A stretch of DNA of 64,000 nucleotides from Brevibacterium casei CIP 102111 (lineage in GTDB: Bacteria > Actinomycetota > Actinomycetes > Actinomycetales > Brevibacteriaceae): positions 434,001 through 498,000 of the forward strand of contig NZ_FXZC01000001.1 of the NCBI RefSeq assembly GCF_900169275.1. The letters are read 5' to 3'. Shown piece by piece: positions 17,597 to 26,487 of this stretch. The position numbers and the translations under genes were made by a program. Under the pieces are notes generated by a model. The model saw only the letters and a program-made list of their open reading frames with translations, was not told the DNA's origin and did no database searches. The number at the start of each line of letters is the position of its first letter. The stretch's first letter is position 1.

Positions 17597-17682
17597 AGCA
17601 TCTCCTCGTTGTGGTGCTGCGGGTGGTTGAAGGGGCGGTGCGTTCTGGGGTGGCGACGGATCACCGTCGCCGAGGTGGGGGA

Positions 17683-18456
17683 TCAGTGCCAGGCCCGCGT
17701 GACCTCGGCGAACTGCGGGCGCAGGGCCGCCTGGAGCAGCGGGCCGAAGGACACGCGCTTGACGCCGATCTCGGTGAGCTGGGCGAGACCGAGTCCGTCG
17801 GGAATCGCCCCGTCGACCGGCTTCGCGGTGACGTTGAGCGGTAGGGGCACCTCGGCGACGACGCGCTTGAGGGTCTCGGTGTCGGGCATCGCGACGGGGT
17901 AGACGGAGTCCGCACCCGCCTCGGCGCACAGCTGGAGGCGACGGATCACCTCGGCGGTGGGGTCGTCGAATCCCTCTGGGGACTTGAAGACGTCGGTGCG
18001 GGCGTTGATGACGACGTGGACGCGCTGGGCGTCGGCGGCCCGGCGGAGGTCGCCGATGTACTCGGCATGCTCCTCGGCGGTGCGGAGACGACCGGCGCTG
18101 TGGACGGTGTCCTCGATGTTGACGCCGACGGCACCGGCCTCGAGGAGACCGGCGATGAGATCGGGTGCAGGCGTGTCATAGCCGGATTCGAGGTCGGCGC
18201 TGACGGGGACGTCGACGGAGGCGGTGATCCGGGCGATCCCTGCGAGCGCGTCCTCGAGGCGCATGTTCTCCCCGTCCGCCAAGCCGAGGGAGTCGGCGAG
18301 TGGGTGGGAGCCGACGGTCAGGGCGGTGAACCCGGCGTCGACCATGGCGTTCGCCGACCAGGCGTCCCACACGGTGGGCAGGACGACGGGTTTCGCCTGG
18401 TGGTGGGCGTCGAGAAGGGCGGCGGCGCGGTCCGCGAGCACAGAGAGGTCTGTCAT
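17683..18456 (-). CDS. isocitrate lyase / PEP mutase family protein
   Basis: A 257-residue TIM-barrel protein: VLPTVWDAWSANAMVDAGFTALTVGSHPLADSLG at the start, PVSADLESGYD (metal-binding region), VGVNIEDTVH and HVVINARTD follow in the family order. It lacks the KKCGH loop of true isocitrate lyase, so it is more like carboxyphosphonoenolpyruvate mutase/oxaloacetate hydrolase type members of unknown substrate. The ATG at 18454-18456 has GGGGA upstream. Continues with the VOC gene on the same strand. Confidence 0.85.
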   Translation of the reverse strand: MTDLSVLADRAAALLDAHHQAKPVVLPTVWDAWSANAMVDAGFTALTVGSHPLADSLGLADGENMRLEDALAGIARITASVDVPVSADLESGYDTPAPDLIAGLLEAGAVGVNIEDTVHSAGRLRTAEEHAEYIGDLRRAADAQRVHVVINARTDVFKSPEGFDDPTAEVIRRLQLCAEAGADSVYPVAMPDTETLKRVVAEVPLPLNVTAKPVDGAIPDGLGLAQLTEIGVKRVSFGPLLQAALRPQFAEVTRAWH

Positions 18457-18553
18457 GGTCCCCACTGTTGCACCACTTGCCCTGAACGCGCCAGCACTAT
18501 CACCCATTCACCCGAAGAATTCAGAATCACCCGAGGTGGGAGGGAAGACCCCG

Positions 18554-18616
18554 CGACTTGAGGACCCGCAGTGTCGATCTTCGCGCGCATAATCGACACT
18601 CCGGGTCCTCAAGTCG
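18554..18616. repeat. long interrupted inverted repeat
   Basis: CGACTTGAGGACCCG (18554-18568) pairs with its exact complement at 18602-18616; inside, GTGTCGAT (18571-18578) pairs with ATCGACAC (18592-18599), with a two-base mismatch between the blocks. It lies between the amidase 3' end and the PEP-mutase-like start. It could be a terminator or a transposed element. Confidence 0.7.
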
Positions 18617-18660
18617 AGGGCAACGGGGGCAGCAGGGCGCCCGCCTCCTCGCGGCGGGTG

Positions 18661-18711
18661 CTGGTCACTCTGGACAGGGTTCCGGCCCGAAGATCTGCCT
18701 GAAGTGACCAG
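18661..18711. terminator. hairpin after the amidase gene
   Basis: CTGGTCACT (18661-18669) pairs with AGTGACCAG (18703-18711), 14 bases past the amidase stop. A 33-base loop and no U-tract make it a modest terminator candidate. Confidence 0.45.
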
Positions 18712-18724
18712 TGCCCGTGGGTGG

Positions 18725-20449
18725 TCAGAGACGCGGGGTGCGCGGGGGGACCTCGCGGCGGTCGCCGGTGGCCTCGAAGGCGGCGGCGAGGGCGATGAGC
18801 GCCGAGTCGTCCCAGCCGCGGCCCGCGATCGTCAGCCCGACGGGGATGCCGGTGTCGGCCATCGTGCCCATCGGCACCGTCACCGACGGGATCCCGAGAT
18901 GCCTGGGCACGAGGTTGCCGTTGGCCACCCACGTGCCGTTGCGCCAGCCGAGGTCGGCGGAGTCCTCGTCGACGTCCATGTCGGCGGGTCCGACGTCGGC
19001 CATCGCGGGGAAGATCACTGCGTCGAGGCCGTTCTCATCCATCCACGCCTCGAGGTCGACCCGCCGGCTGAGTTCGAGGCCGTGGACACCCTCCTCGAGG
19101 TGCGGGATGTCCGTCATCGCGGCATACGGGTGCTCCCGCACCTGTGCCGGGTATTCGGCGATGTCGTCGTCGAAGCCGGTGTAGCGGTCGGGCAGCGCAC
19201 CCTCGGGGTGGGGGAAGATGAGGGCCCCGTCCACCTCGGCGAGCGAGCTGAGGTTCGGGTCCCCGTTGGCTCCGAGGAAGTCGTCCCACGCCCATGCGGA
19301 GAGGTCGACGATCTCCCGCTGCAGGTACTCGGGGCTCACCAGGCCGCGGGTTGCGATCGTCGGGGCCCCGGGGCGGTCGCCCTCGTAGTTGCTCACGACG
19401 GGGAAGTCGGTCTCGACGACCTCGGCGCCGGCGGCCTCGAGGTCACGCCGTGCCGCCTCCCACAGGGCGATGACCGAATCGCGGGTGACGACGCGCTCAC
19501 CCGTGGGTCCGCCGATGCCGCCGTCCGGGTTCGTCCCGGCCTCAGGGTCGGCGTTGATGTACATTGTCGGCACGCCGAGGCGCTTGCCGTGAAGCGTCGA
19601 CTCCGCGGCTGCGCGGTCGGTGGGCAGCAGCGAGGCATACGAGTCGGGGCGGACCGCGGAGGCCGCGGGGATCTCCACCCACGGCTGCACCCGCCAGAAG
19701 TCCCCGCGGGTCTGCTCGTCGTCGGCGACGATGACGTCGAGGACTTCGGCGAGGTCGGCCATCGTGCGGGTGTGGGGGACGACGACGTCCATCGTCGGCA
19801 CGAGCGGCCAGTTCCCGCGCACCGAGATCACCCCGCGCGACGGCGTGTAGGCGATGAGCGCGTTGTGCGAGGCCGGCGCCCGACCCGAGGACCAGGTCTC
19901 CTCCCCGAGGCCGAACGCCCCGAAGCTCGCCGTCGTCGCCGTCCCCGACCCGTTCGACGACCCCGAGGCGAAGGCGCTGGTCAGCCAGTCGGCGTTGTAG
20001 GGGCTCTCGGCGCGGCCGTAGAGTCCGCGCTGCATGCCGCCGTTGGCCATGGGCGGCATGTTCGTCAGGCCGAGGCAGATCGCCCCGCCCGCGCGCAGCC
20101 GCTCGATCGTGAACGCATCCTTCTGGGCGATGAGATCGGCGAAGGCCGGGGAGCCCGAGGCGACCGTGAGCCCGGTGACCATGTAGCTGTCCTTGGCCGT
20201 GTACGGGATCCCGTCGAGGGGGCCGAGCGTCTCCCCGCGGGCGCGCCGCTCGTCGGAGGCGACCGCCTCGGCGCGGGCCTCGGGGTTGGCGACGATGACG
20301 GAGTTGAGCTTGGTCTCGGTGTCGGGTCCGTCGTACGCGGCGATCCGCTCGAGGTAGGCGTCGACCAGGTCCGCCGAGGTGGTCTCCCCGGACTCGAGCG
20401 CCTCGCGCAGGGTCGCGATGGAGGCCTCGACCACGTCGAACTTCGTCAT
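18725..20449 (-). CDS. amidase signature family hydrolase
   Basis: A 574-residue amidase-signature enzyme that hydrolyses C-N bonds of an unknown amide. The catalytic Ser-cisSer-Lys triad region is visible: LDGIPYTAKDSY (Lys), then the Gly/Ser-rich SAFASGSSNGSGTATTASFG stretch. It ends with the VPMGTMADTGIPVGLTIAGRGWDDS block also found in allophanate hydrolase/GatA relatives. An AAGGAG site precedes the ATG. The direct neighbour of the usual GatB/C is missing, so it is not the tRNA amidotransferase. Confidence 0.88.
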   Translation of the reverse strand: MTKFDVVEASIATLREALESGETTSADLVDAYLERIAAYDGPDTETKLNSVIVANPEARAEAVASDERRARGETLGPLDGIPYTAKDSYMVTGLTVASGSPAFADLIAQKDAFTIERLRAGGAICLGLTNMPPMANGGMQRGLYGRAESPYNADWLTSAFASGSSNGSGTATTASFGAFGLGEETWSSGRAPASHNALIAYTPSRGVISVRGNWPLVPTMDVVVPHTRTMADLAEVLDVIVADDEQTRGDFWRVQPWVEIPAASAVRPDSYASLLPTDRAAAESTLHGKRLGVPTMYINADPEAGTNPDGGIGGPTGERVVTRDSVIALWEAARRDLEAAGAEVVETDFPVVSNYEGDRPGAPTIATRGLVSPEYLQREIVDLSAWAWDDFLGANGDPNLSSLAEVDGALIFPHPEGALPDRYTGFDDDIAEYPAQVREHPYAAMTDIPHLEEGVHGLELSRRVDLEAWMDENGLDAVIFPAMADVGPADMDVDEDSADLGWRNGTWVANGNLVPRHLGIPSVTVPMGTMADTGIPVGLTIAGRGWDDSALIALAAAFEATGDRREVPPRTPRL

Positions 20450-20463
20450 TCTCGTGCTCCTTC

Positions 20464-20560
20464 GGTGGGTGGGACGGTGACCGCCCGGTGGGTGGGACGG
20501 TGACCGCCCGAATGGGTGGGCAGCGGCCGCCTAAGGTGCGGGCAGCGGCCGCCACACGTG
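20464..20560. repeat. decaying tandem repeats upstream of the amidase gene
   Basis: Two copies of GTGGGTGGGACGGTGACCGC (plus CCG) occupy 20465-20487 and 20488-20510, followed by related degenerate units ending in GGGCAGCGGCCGCC twice. No gene lies in this 280-base spacer. Confidence 0.7.
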
Positions 20561-20717
20561 CGGGCGATGGGTGCCCCACCAGTATCGCCCACGCACGCCG
20601 AGGCGGGCCTACGATTTCCGTCGCCACTGATCCCGAGGCTGCAAGAGAACCTGTCAGAACGACGTCGGGCGGATCGGGACCGCCGAACGGATCAGGACCC
20701 CCGAACGGGCCGGGACG

Positions 20718-20723
20718 TAGGAT
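20718..20723 (+). promoter_or_regulatory. -10 box of the MobA-like gene (leaderless)
   Basis: TAGGAT six bases before the ATG, no Shine-Dalgarno sequence. Confidence 0.5.
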
Positions 20724-20729
20724 CGCACT

Positions 20730-21329
20730 ATGTCTCTGCGCGCCATCATCCTCACCGGAGGTCGCTCGAGCCGCTTCGCCGGAGTGCACAAACCCGGGGT
20801 CGAGCTCGCCGGCCGGACTGTCATCTCCCGCATCCTGGCGACCGTCCGCGACGCGGATCCCCTCGCCGAGGTGGTTGTGGCCGGACGTGCCGATGGACTC
20901 GACGCCGAGGAGGCGGAGACCGTTGCGATCGTGCGGGAACGGCCGGAGTTCGCCGGGCCGCTGGCGGGGATCGCCGTCGCCGATGCTTCCTCGGCAGCCG
21001 AGCGCGCCGACATCACCCTCGTCATCGCCGGCGATATGCCGATGGTCACCGCGAACCACATCGCCGACCTCATCGAGGAGTGCGCCCGGACCGGACGTCC
21101 CGTGACCGGCACCGACGACCGCGGCAAGGCTCAGTTCCTCTGCGCGGCATGGCCGAGCCGATTGCTGCGCTCGCGCCTCAAGGAGATCGGCGATCCGACG
21201 GACAAGGCGGTGAAGCTCCTCTTCGCCGAGGGTGAACCGATCGTCATCGACGTCGACCCGGGCGTCGTGCTCGACTTCGACACCGCCGACGAGCTCGCCC
21301 GGGTCCGGTCTCGATTCGACGGAGACTGA
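20730..21329 (+). CDS. MobA-like NTP transferase (molybdenum cofactor guanylyltransferase family)
   Basis: A 199-residue nucleotidyltransferase-fold protein. The nucleotide-binding loop ILTGGRSSRFAGVHKP near the N terminus, FAGPLAGIA in the middle, and GDMPMV as metal-binding motif match the MobA/NTP_transf_3 family, which attaches GMP or CMP to molybdopterin. No other molybdenum cofactor genes are present nearby, so the exact substrate stays open. The start is set by a -10 box six bases upstream. Confidence 0.83.
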   Translation: MSLRAIILTGGRSSRFAGVHKPGVELAGRTVISRILATVRDADPLAEVVVAGRADGLDAEEAETVAIVRERPEFAGPLAGIAVADASSAAERADITLVIAGDMPMVTANHIADLIEECARTGRPVTGTDDRGKAQFLCAAWPSRLLRSRLKEIGDPTDKAVKLLFAEGEPIVIDVDPGVVLDFDTADELARVRSRFDGD

Positions 21330-21718
21330 TCGGCCCCCACCCGGCGGCCGGCCATCCGGTCGCCCCTCGCCGGAGGAGCATTTCCGCAGGTCGAAGACGG
21401 GGGAAAACACCCCTGTGGTCCCGACCGCGCGCCCCTAGGATCGAACCGTGAGCACCACCTGAGACTACGCCGACATCTCCCATGAAGGGATCTCTCCCCG
21501 GAGGAGCATCCCCCATGAGGGGGAGGCGAATGACAACTTTCGGGGGACGCGCCACGCCTGCCGAGCCTGAGAGACTGAACTCGTTCGTCCGACGAACGCC
21601 GCCCTCGACCTGCGCACCGGTCGCCTCGTCCGGTCGCCTCGCACCCGACCGCGTCGTCCCCGATCGCCCGCACCGCAGCCCATCGGCGCCACCCTGCGCC
21701 CGAAAACCGGAGGAACCC
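21330..21718 (+). other. 389-base leader region of the RND transporter gene
   Basis: No separate gene is evident. TAGGAT (21436-21441) six bases before GTG (21448) looks like the leaderless promoters elsewhere, and the GTG opens a five-codon frame (V-S-T-T-stop). Downstream are a CCCCC-ATGA-GGGGG hairpin (about 21510-21523) and the palindrome CGTTCGTC-C-GACGAACG (21582-21598). CCGGAGGAGCAT occurs at about 21371 and 21499. A transcript from 21448 would have a 270-base structured 5' end. Confidence 0.5.
21582..21598. promoter_or_regulatory. 8+1+8 palindrome, operator candidate for the RND gene
   Basis: CGTTCGTC, a single C, then GACGAACG: a perfect inverted repeat about 120 bases before the transporter start. 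It is typical in size for a TetR-type binding site; no cognate regulator is adjacent. Confidence 0.5.
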
Positions 21719-24700
21719 GTGTCCCAGCTGACCAGGATGAGTCTGAAGAACCGTCTCATCGTCGGACTGCTCACCCTCGTCATCGCCGTCTTCGGCGTCG
21801 TGGCGACGACCTCGCTCAACCAGGAGACGATGCCGTCGGTCGACCTCCCGGGCACGACGGTGCAGGCGACGATCCCCGGCGCCTCACCCGAGGTCGTCGA
21901 GGAGACAGTGACGAAGCCGCTGGAGACGGCCCTCGATTCCGTCGGCGATCTCGAATCGGTGCAGACGACCACCTCGGCGGGGATGATGTCGGCCTCCGTG
22001 ACGTGGCCGTTCGGCAAGGACTCGGAGAAGATGGCCGACTCCGTCCGGTCCGCCGTCGACGGGGCGAAGGCGAATCTGCCGGCCGACGCCGAGGTGGAGG
22101 TCCTCTCCCAGCAGATCGACGACTTCCCCGTCGTCATGTTCGCCGTCTCCGGCGGGGACCCCGCCACCCTCGGCGACCGCCTCGAGACCGACCTCGTCCC
22201 CGAACTCCAGGCCATTGAGGGCGTGGCGAGCGTCGACGTCTCCGGACAGACCGAGCAGCGGGTGAACATCGCCTTCCGCCCCGACGACGTCAACGACAAG
22301 GGCGTCGTCACCGCCTCCGTGCCCGACGAGCTCAAGGGGGCGGGCACCGTCGTGCCCGCCGGGCAGAGCGCGCAGGGGGAGACCGCGATGGCCGTCGAGG
22401 TGGGCACGCCCGTCGACGCTGTCGAGCAGATCGAGAACACCCCGATCCGCACCGCCGACGGCACTGTCCTGTTGAAGGACGTCGCCGACGTCTCCCTCGA
22501 CGCGGTCGAGAAGACCTCGCTCTCGCGCGCCGGAGGCAAGGACTCGGTGACCGTGTCCGTCGTCAAGGGCCAGGACGACAACGTCGTCGAGGTCTCGAAC
22601 CGGGTGGCCGAGGTCCTCGCCGCCTCGCAGTCGACGCTCGGCGACGACGTCGAGTTCACGACGATCTTCGACCAGGCACCGGAGATCGAGAAGTCGATCA
22701 AGGACCTCTCCGTCGAAGGCGGCCTCGGCCTCCTCTTCGCCGTCCTCGTCATCCTCGCGTTCCTCGGCTCGTTCCGCTCGACCGTCGTCGCCGCGATCTC
22801 GATCCCGATGTCGCTGCTCATCGCGATGATCGGCCTCATGGTCGGCGACTACACCCTTAACATCCTCACCCTCGGCGCGCTGACGATCGCCGTCGGCCGC
22901 GTCGTCGACGACTCCATCGTCGTCATCGAGAACATCCGCCGCCGTCAGGGCACCACGGAGCTGACGATCCCGGACATCGTCGCCTCCGTCCGGCAGGTCG
23001 CCGGAGCGATCACCGCCTCGACGCTGACGACGGTCGCCGTCTTCCTCCCCATCGCCTTCGTCGACGGCATCGCCGGGCAGCTCTTCCGCCCGTTCTCCGT
23101 CACCGTCACCCTTGCCCTCCTCGCCTCGCTGCTCGTCGCCCTGACGATCGTGCCCGTGTTCAGCTACTGGGTGCTGCGGCGCAGCCCCAAGCCGCTGTCG
23201 CCGAAGCGGCAGGCCGCCGCCGACGAGCGCTACGAGGCGTGGGTCGCACGCCAGGAGGCGAAGTCGCAGCGCCGGGCCGAGCGCCGGCAGGCGAAGATCG
23301 AGAGGAAGAACGCCAAGCGCGCCGAGAAGGGCAAGGAGCTCCTCCCCGCCGCCACGGTCGTGCCCGCCCCGCGTCCCGTGCCCGGCGAAGGGGAGGCCTC
23401 GGACCGCATCGACCGTCTCCAGCAGCGCGGACTGCCCGCGATCCTCGCCGCCCTCCGCCACCCGTGGCGCACCATCGCCTTCTCCGTCGTCGTCTTCATC
23501 GTCACGATGATGCTCGCGAGCTTCCTCAAGACCGACCTGCTCGGCTCCGCGGGACAGAACTCGCTCTTCGTCACCCAGACCCTGCCAGCCGGTGCCTCCC
23601 TCGAGGCCAGCGATGCGGCAGCGAAGCGGGTCGAAGAGGTCCTCGGTGCCGACGGCGACGTCGAGACGTACTCGTCGACGGTCAACGGACCCGAATCGGG
23701 GGCCGAGAACAGCTTCAACGTCACCCTCGCCGAGGACTCCGACGGCCAGGCCGCGATCACCCGGATCCGCAGTCAGCTCGAGGGCCTCGGTGACGACGCC
23801 GGCGAAATCGAGGTCCAAGGCGCCGGCGGCGGCGCGAACGAGGACGTCGAGATCACGCTCTCGGGCTCCGACCTCGGCGCCCTGCGCAAGGCCGCGGATG
23901 CCGTGACGGCGTCGATGGCCGAGTCGACGGGGGTGGCGACCGCCCGCAACGACCTCGCCTCCGACCAGCCGATCATCCAGGTCGACGTCGACCGGCAGAA
24001 GGCCGCGGACTACGGCTACAGCCAGGCCGAACTCGGTCAGGCGATCGCCGCCGCTCTCCACGGCACCGAGGCGGGCACAATCACCCTCGAGGGGGAGGAG
24101 CGCGACATCTTCATCGCGCCGACGAACCCCGACGCCTCACCCGATGAGATCCGTGCGCTCGAACTGCCCGTGACCGAGGTGCAGACGAAGAACGCGCAGG
24201 AGGACGCAACCGACCGGATCAAGGAGGAGACCGACGCTCGGGCCGAGCGCGCCCAGCGCAGGGCCGAGGACGATGCGGCCGAACAGCTCGACGCCGCCCG
24301 CGAGGCCCGCGACACCGCCGCCGACCAGCTCGAGGAGGCCAGGCAGGCGCTGCGCGACGTCGAGAACCCGCCCGCGCCGAAGAGCCCGGGTGAGATGCGC
24401 CAGGACCAGATCGACCAGGCCCGTGAGGGCGTCGAGGCGGCGGAGAAGGGTCTGCGCGAGGCCAATCAGGCCATCGACGACCTCATCGACGGTCAGGCCG
24501 AGCAGCGTCAGTCCCAGGCCGAGGACGAGCGGCTGGCCGACGAGCAGGAGGCGATCACCGACATCAAGGGCGATCCCATCACCGTCGACGAGGTCGCCGA
24601 GGTCAGGGAGACGACGACGCCGGCGACGATCACCCGCGCCGACGGCAACCGTCAGGTCACGGTCTTCGCGACTCCGGCCGAGGGTCAGCTCGACGCGGTC

Positions 24701-25396
24701 AACGCGGCCGCCCAGCAGCTGACGACGACGATGGATCTGCCGGCCGGGGTGAGTTTCGACGTCGGCGGTGCCAGCGCCGAACAGGCCGAGTCCTTCGCCC
24801 AGCTCGGATGGGCGATGCTCGTGGCGATCGTCCTCGTCTTCCTCGTCATGATCGCGACGTTCCGCAGCTTCGTCCAACCGCTCATCCTGCTCGTGTCGAT
24901 CCCCTTCGCCGCGACCGGTGCCGTGCTCCTTCTCCTCGCCACGGGCATTCCGTTGGGCATCCCCTCGCTCATCGGCCTGCTCATGCTCATCGGCATCGTG
25001 GTGACGAACGCGATCGTCCTCATCGACCTCATCAACAAGCTGCGCGACCACGGCATGGGCCTCGAGGACGCGATCGTCCACGGCACCCGACTGCGCCTGC
25101 GCCCGATCCTCATGACGGCGGCGGCGACCGTGTTCGCGCTCATCCCGATGTCGCTCGGGCTCACCGGGGGCGGGGTCTTCATCTCGCAGCCGCTGGCCGT
25201 CGTCGTCATCGGCGGGCTCACCTCGTCGACGGTGCTCACCCTCATCCTCGTCCCCGCGCTCTACCTCCTCGTCGAACGGCGCAAGGAGCGGGGTGCCGCG
25301 CGTCGAACCGAGAAGGCCGCCCGGAAGCAGGAGGCCGAACAGGCGCGGATCGAGGAGGAGACCGCCGAGGTGGTCGGCCGGCACGCGGGGGAGTGA
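21719..25396 (+). CDS. RND-family efflux transporter with coiled-coil insertion
   Basis: A 1225-residue transporter of the AcrB/SwrC type (HAE-RND). Landmarks: an N-terminal helix (LKNRLIVGLLTLVIAVFGV), the P-x-V-x-V-like periplasmic start (MPSVDLPGTTVQATIPGASPEVVE), and the proton-relay helix GRVVDDSIVVIEN around residue 400. Two parts make it larger than usual: a Lys/Arg/Ala-rich cytoplasmic linker (about 489-567) between the halves and a 140-residue Ala/Glu/Arg/Gln-rich probable coiled coil (about 820-965) inserted in the second extracytoplasmic domain. GTG start with GGAGGAA upstream. No membrane-fusion or outer-membrane partner is nearby, as expected for a Gram-positive. Confidence 0.9.
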   Translation: MSQLTRMSLKNRLIVGLLTLVIAVFGVVATTSLNQETMPSVDLPGTTVQATIPGASPEVVEETVTKPLETALDSVGDLESVQTTTSAGMMSASVTWPFGKDSEKMADSVRSAVDGAKANLPADAEVEVLSQQIDDFPVVMFAVSGGDPATLGDRLETDLVPELQAIEGVASVDVSGQTEQRVNIAFRPDDVNDKGVVTASVPDELKGAGTVVPAGQSAQGETAMAVEVGTPVDAVEQIENTPIRTADGTVLLKDVADVSLDAVEKTSLSRAGGKDSVTVSVVKGQDDNVVEVSNRVAEVLAASQSTLGDDVEFTTIFDQAPEIEKSIKDLSVEGGLGLLFAVLVILAFLGSFRSTVVAAISIPMSLLIAMIGLMVGDYTLNILTLGALTIAVGRVVDDSIVVIENIRRRQGTTELTIPDIVASVRQVAGAITASTLTTVAVFLPIAFVDGIAGQLFRPFSVTVTLALLASLLVALTIVPVFSYWVLRRSPKPLSPKRQAAADERYEAWVARQEAKSQRRAERRQAKIERKNAKRAEKGKELLPAATVVPAPRPVPGEGEASDRIDRLQQRGLPAILAALRHPWRTIAFSVVVFIVTMMLASFLKTDLLGSAGQNSLFVTQTLPAGASLEASDAAAKRVEEVLGADGDVETYSSTVNGPESGAENSFNVTLAEDSDGQAAITRIRSQLEGLGDDAGEIEVQGAGGGANEDVEITLSGSDLGALRKAADAVTASMAESTGVATARNDLASDQPIIQVDVDRQKAADYGYSQAELGQAIAAALHGTEAGTITLEGEERDIFIAPTNPDASPDEIRALELPVTEVQTKNAQEDATDRIKEETDARAERAQRRAEDDAAEQLDAAREARDTAADQLEEARQALRDVENPPAPKSPGEMRQDQIDQAREGVEAAEKGLREANQAIDDLIDGQAEQRQSQAEDERLADEQEAITDIKGDPITVDEVAEVRETTTPATITRADGNRQVTVFATPAEGQLDAVNAAAQQLTTTMDLPAGVSFDVGGASAEQAESFAQLGWAMLVAIVLVFLVMIATFRSFVQPLILLVSIPFAATGAVLLLLATGIPLGIPSLIGLLMLIGIVVTNAIVLIDLINKLRDHGMGLEDAIVHGTRLRLRPILMTAAATVFALIPMSLGLTGGGVFISQPLAVVVIGGLTSSTVLTLILVPALYLLVERRKERGAARRTEKAARKQEAEQARIEEETAEVVGRHAGE

Positions 25397-25450
25397 CAGA
25401 CCAGCCCGGCTCGGGCTCCCGCCGAGGCGGTCCTGGGCGGTCCCGTCCTG

Positions 25451-26239
25451 TCAGCCGTCGGTGAGTGTCGGCAGCGCCTGCGCGGCGGTGAGGATGTGCT
25501 CCTCCGTCAGCTGCGCGGCGCGGCCGGCGTCCCCGGCGGCGATCGCATCGCGGATCGCGTGGTGCTGGGCCTGCAGGGTGGCCATGAGCTCGGCCGGGTC
25601 GTCGACGGCGCGGAAGGCTGCGAGGATCGGGCGGCGCAGTGAGCTGCGGATCGCCCCGGTGAGGTCGGAGAAGAGCTGGTTGCCCGTCGCCTGGGCGATG
25701 GCGACGTGGAAGTCGGTGTCGGCGTCGTTGAACACCTCGAGACTGATGCCGGGGGTGTCCATGATCGCCAGGGTCGCGTGAAGGCGAGCGAGGTCGTCAT
25801 CGCTCGCCTGCGCCGAGGCCAGCGCCGCGCTCGAGCGCTCGAGCTGGATGCGCGTCTCGATGACCTCGTCGACGCTGAAGTTCGTCAGCGCGACGTGGAG
25901 GCGGAGGAAGCGGGTGAGTGCCTCGCGCGGCAGGGAGGCGATGAATGTCCCGGCTCCCCGTCCCGAACCGCCGCTCGAGCGGATGACGCCGAGGCTCTCG
26001 AGCACCCGCAGCGCCTCGCGCACGCTCGCCCGGCTGACCTTGAGGCTGGCGGCGAGTTCGCGTTCGGCGGGCAGGGGATCGCCGACGGCGAGCGAACCGG
26101 CCATGATCTGCTCCTCGATCGCGTCGATGACGAGCTCGTGGGTGCTCGGCCTCGTCACCGGCCTCCACTCCGGGCTCTGGGTCGCCGCCGCGGCCTCGGC
26201 CGCCGCACCTGCCGTGCCGCCGGCTGCCTTCTCGCTCAT
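25451..26239 (-). CDS. lldR: FadR/LldR-type GntR regulator
   Basis: A 262-residue GntR regulator with an Ala-rich N terminus, a winged helix (IMAGSLAVGDPLPAERELAASLKVSRASVREALRVLESLGVI, about 45-87) and a C-terminal FCD ligand domain with the metal-binding histidines in DTDFHVAIA and EEHI positions. Divergent from an L-lactate dehydrogenase-like gene, so LldR is the natural name. Likely binds the GGTC/GACC repeats in the intergenic region and is relieved by the hydroxyacid. GGAGGG precedes the ATG. Confidence 0.85.
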   Translation of the reverse strand: MSEKAAGGTAGAAAEAAAATQSPEWRPVTRPSTHELVIDAIEEQIMAGSLAVGDPLPAERELAASLKVSRASVREALRVLESLGVIRSSGGSGRGAGTFIASLPREALTRFLRLHVALTNFSVDEVIETRIQLERSSAALASAQASDDDLARLHATLAIMDTPGISLEVFNDADTDFHVAIAQATGNQLFSDLTGAIRSSLRRPILAAFRAVDDPAELMATLQAQHHAIRDAIAAGDAGRAAQLTEEHILTAAQALPTLTDG

Positions 26240-26389
26240 CCCGTTCCCTCCTCGGCGCTCGCCGCCTGTCCGCCGGTCGCTTGTCGCTCGCTGCCTGCTC
26301 GCCGTCGCCCGACATCTCGCGACGGCAGTACCACAGCAACCCGTGCACCCTTGACGGTCTTCCGCATTCGGTCCTATGCTCAGATTAAT

Positions 26390-26420
26390 GGTCTGACCTC
26401 ATGAATGTCATACGTCAGAC
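26390..26420. promoter_or_regulatory. LldR operator candidates
   Basis: GGTCTGACC (26390-26398) is a perfect odd palindrome of the FadR-subfamily type (TGGTCnGACCA-like); a second half-site-like GTCAGACC follows at 26414-26421. They lie between the divergent lldR and lldD genes. Confidence 0.6.
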
Positions 26421-26487
26421 CGGCGGCCCTCTCAGCGCCCGGCGCATCCCCGAGCACGGCACCTCGCAGAACGAAGGAGTCCCATCC

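Noticed and set aside
18725..20449. Amidase as GatA of the tRNA amidotransferase
   Set aside because: No gatB or gatC neighbours, longer than GatA, and different C-terminal part.
21884..24061. 725-codon minus-strand open frame opposite the RND gene
   Set aside because: Asp/Gly/Arg-rich antisense shadow of an obviously real transporter.
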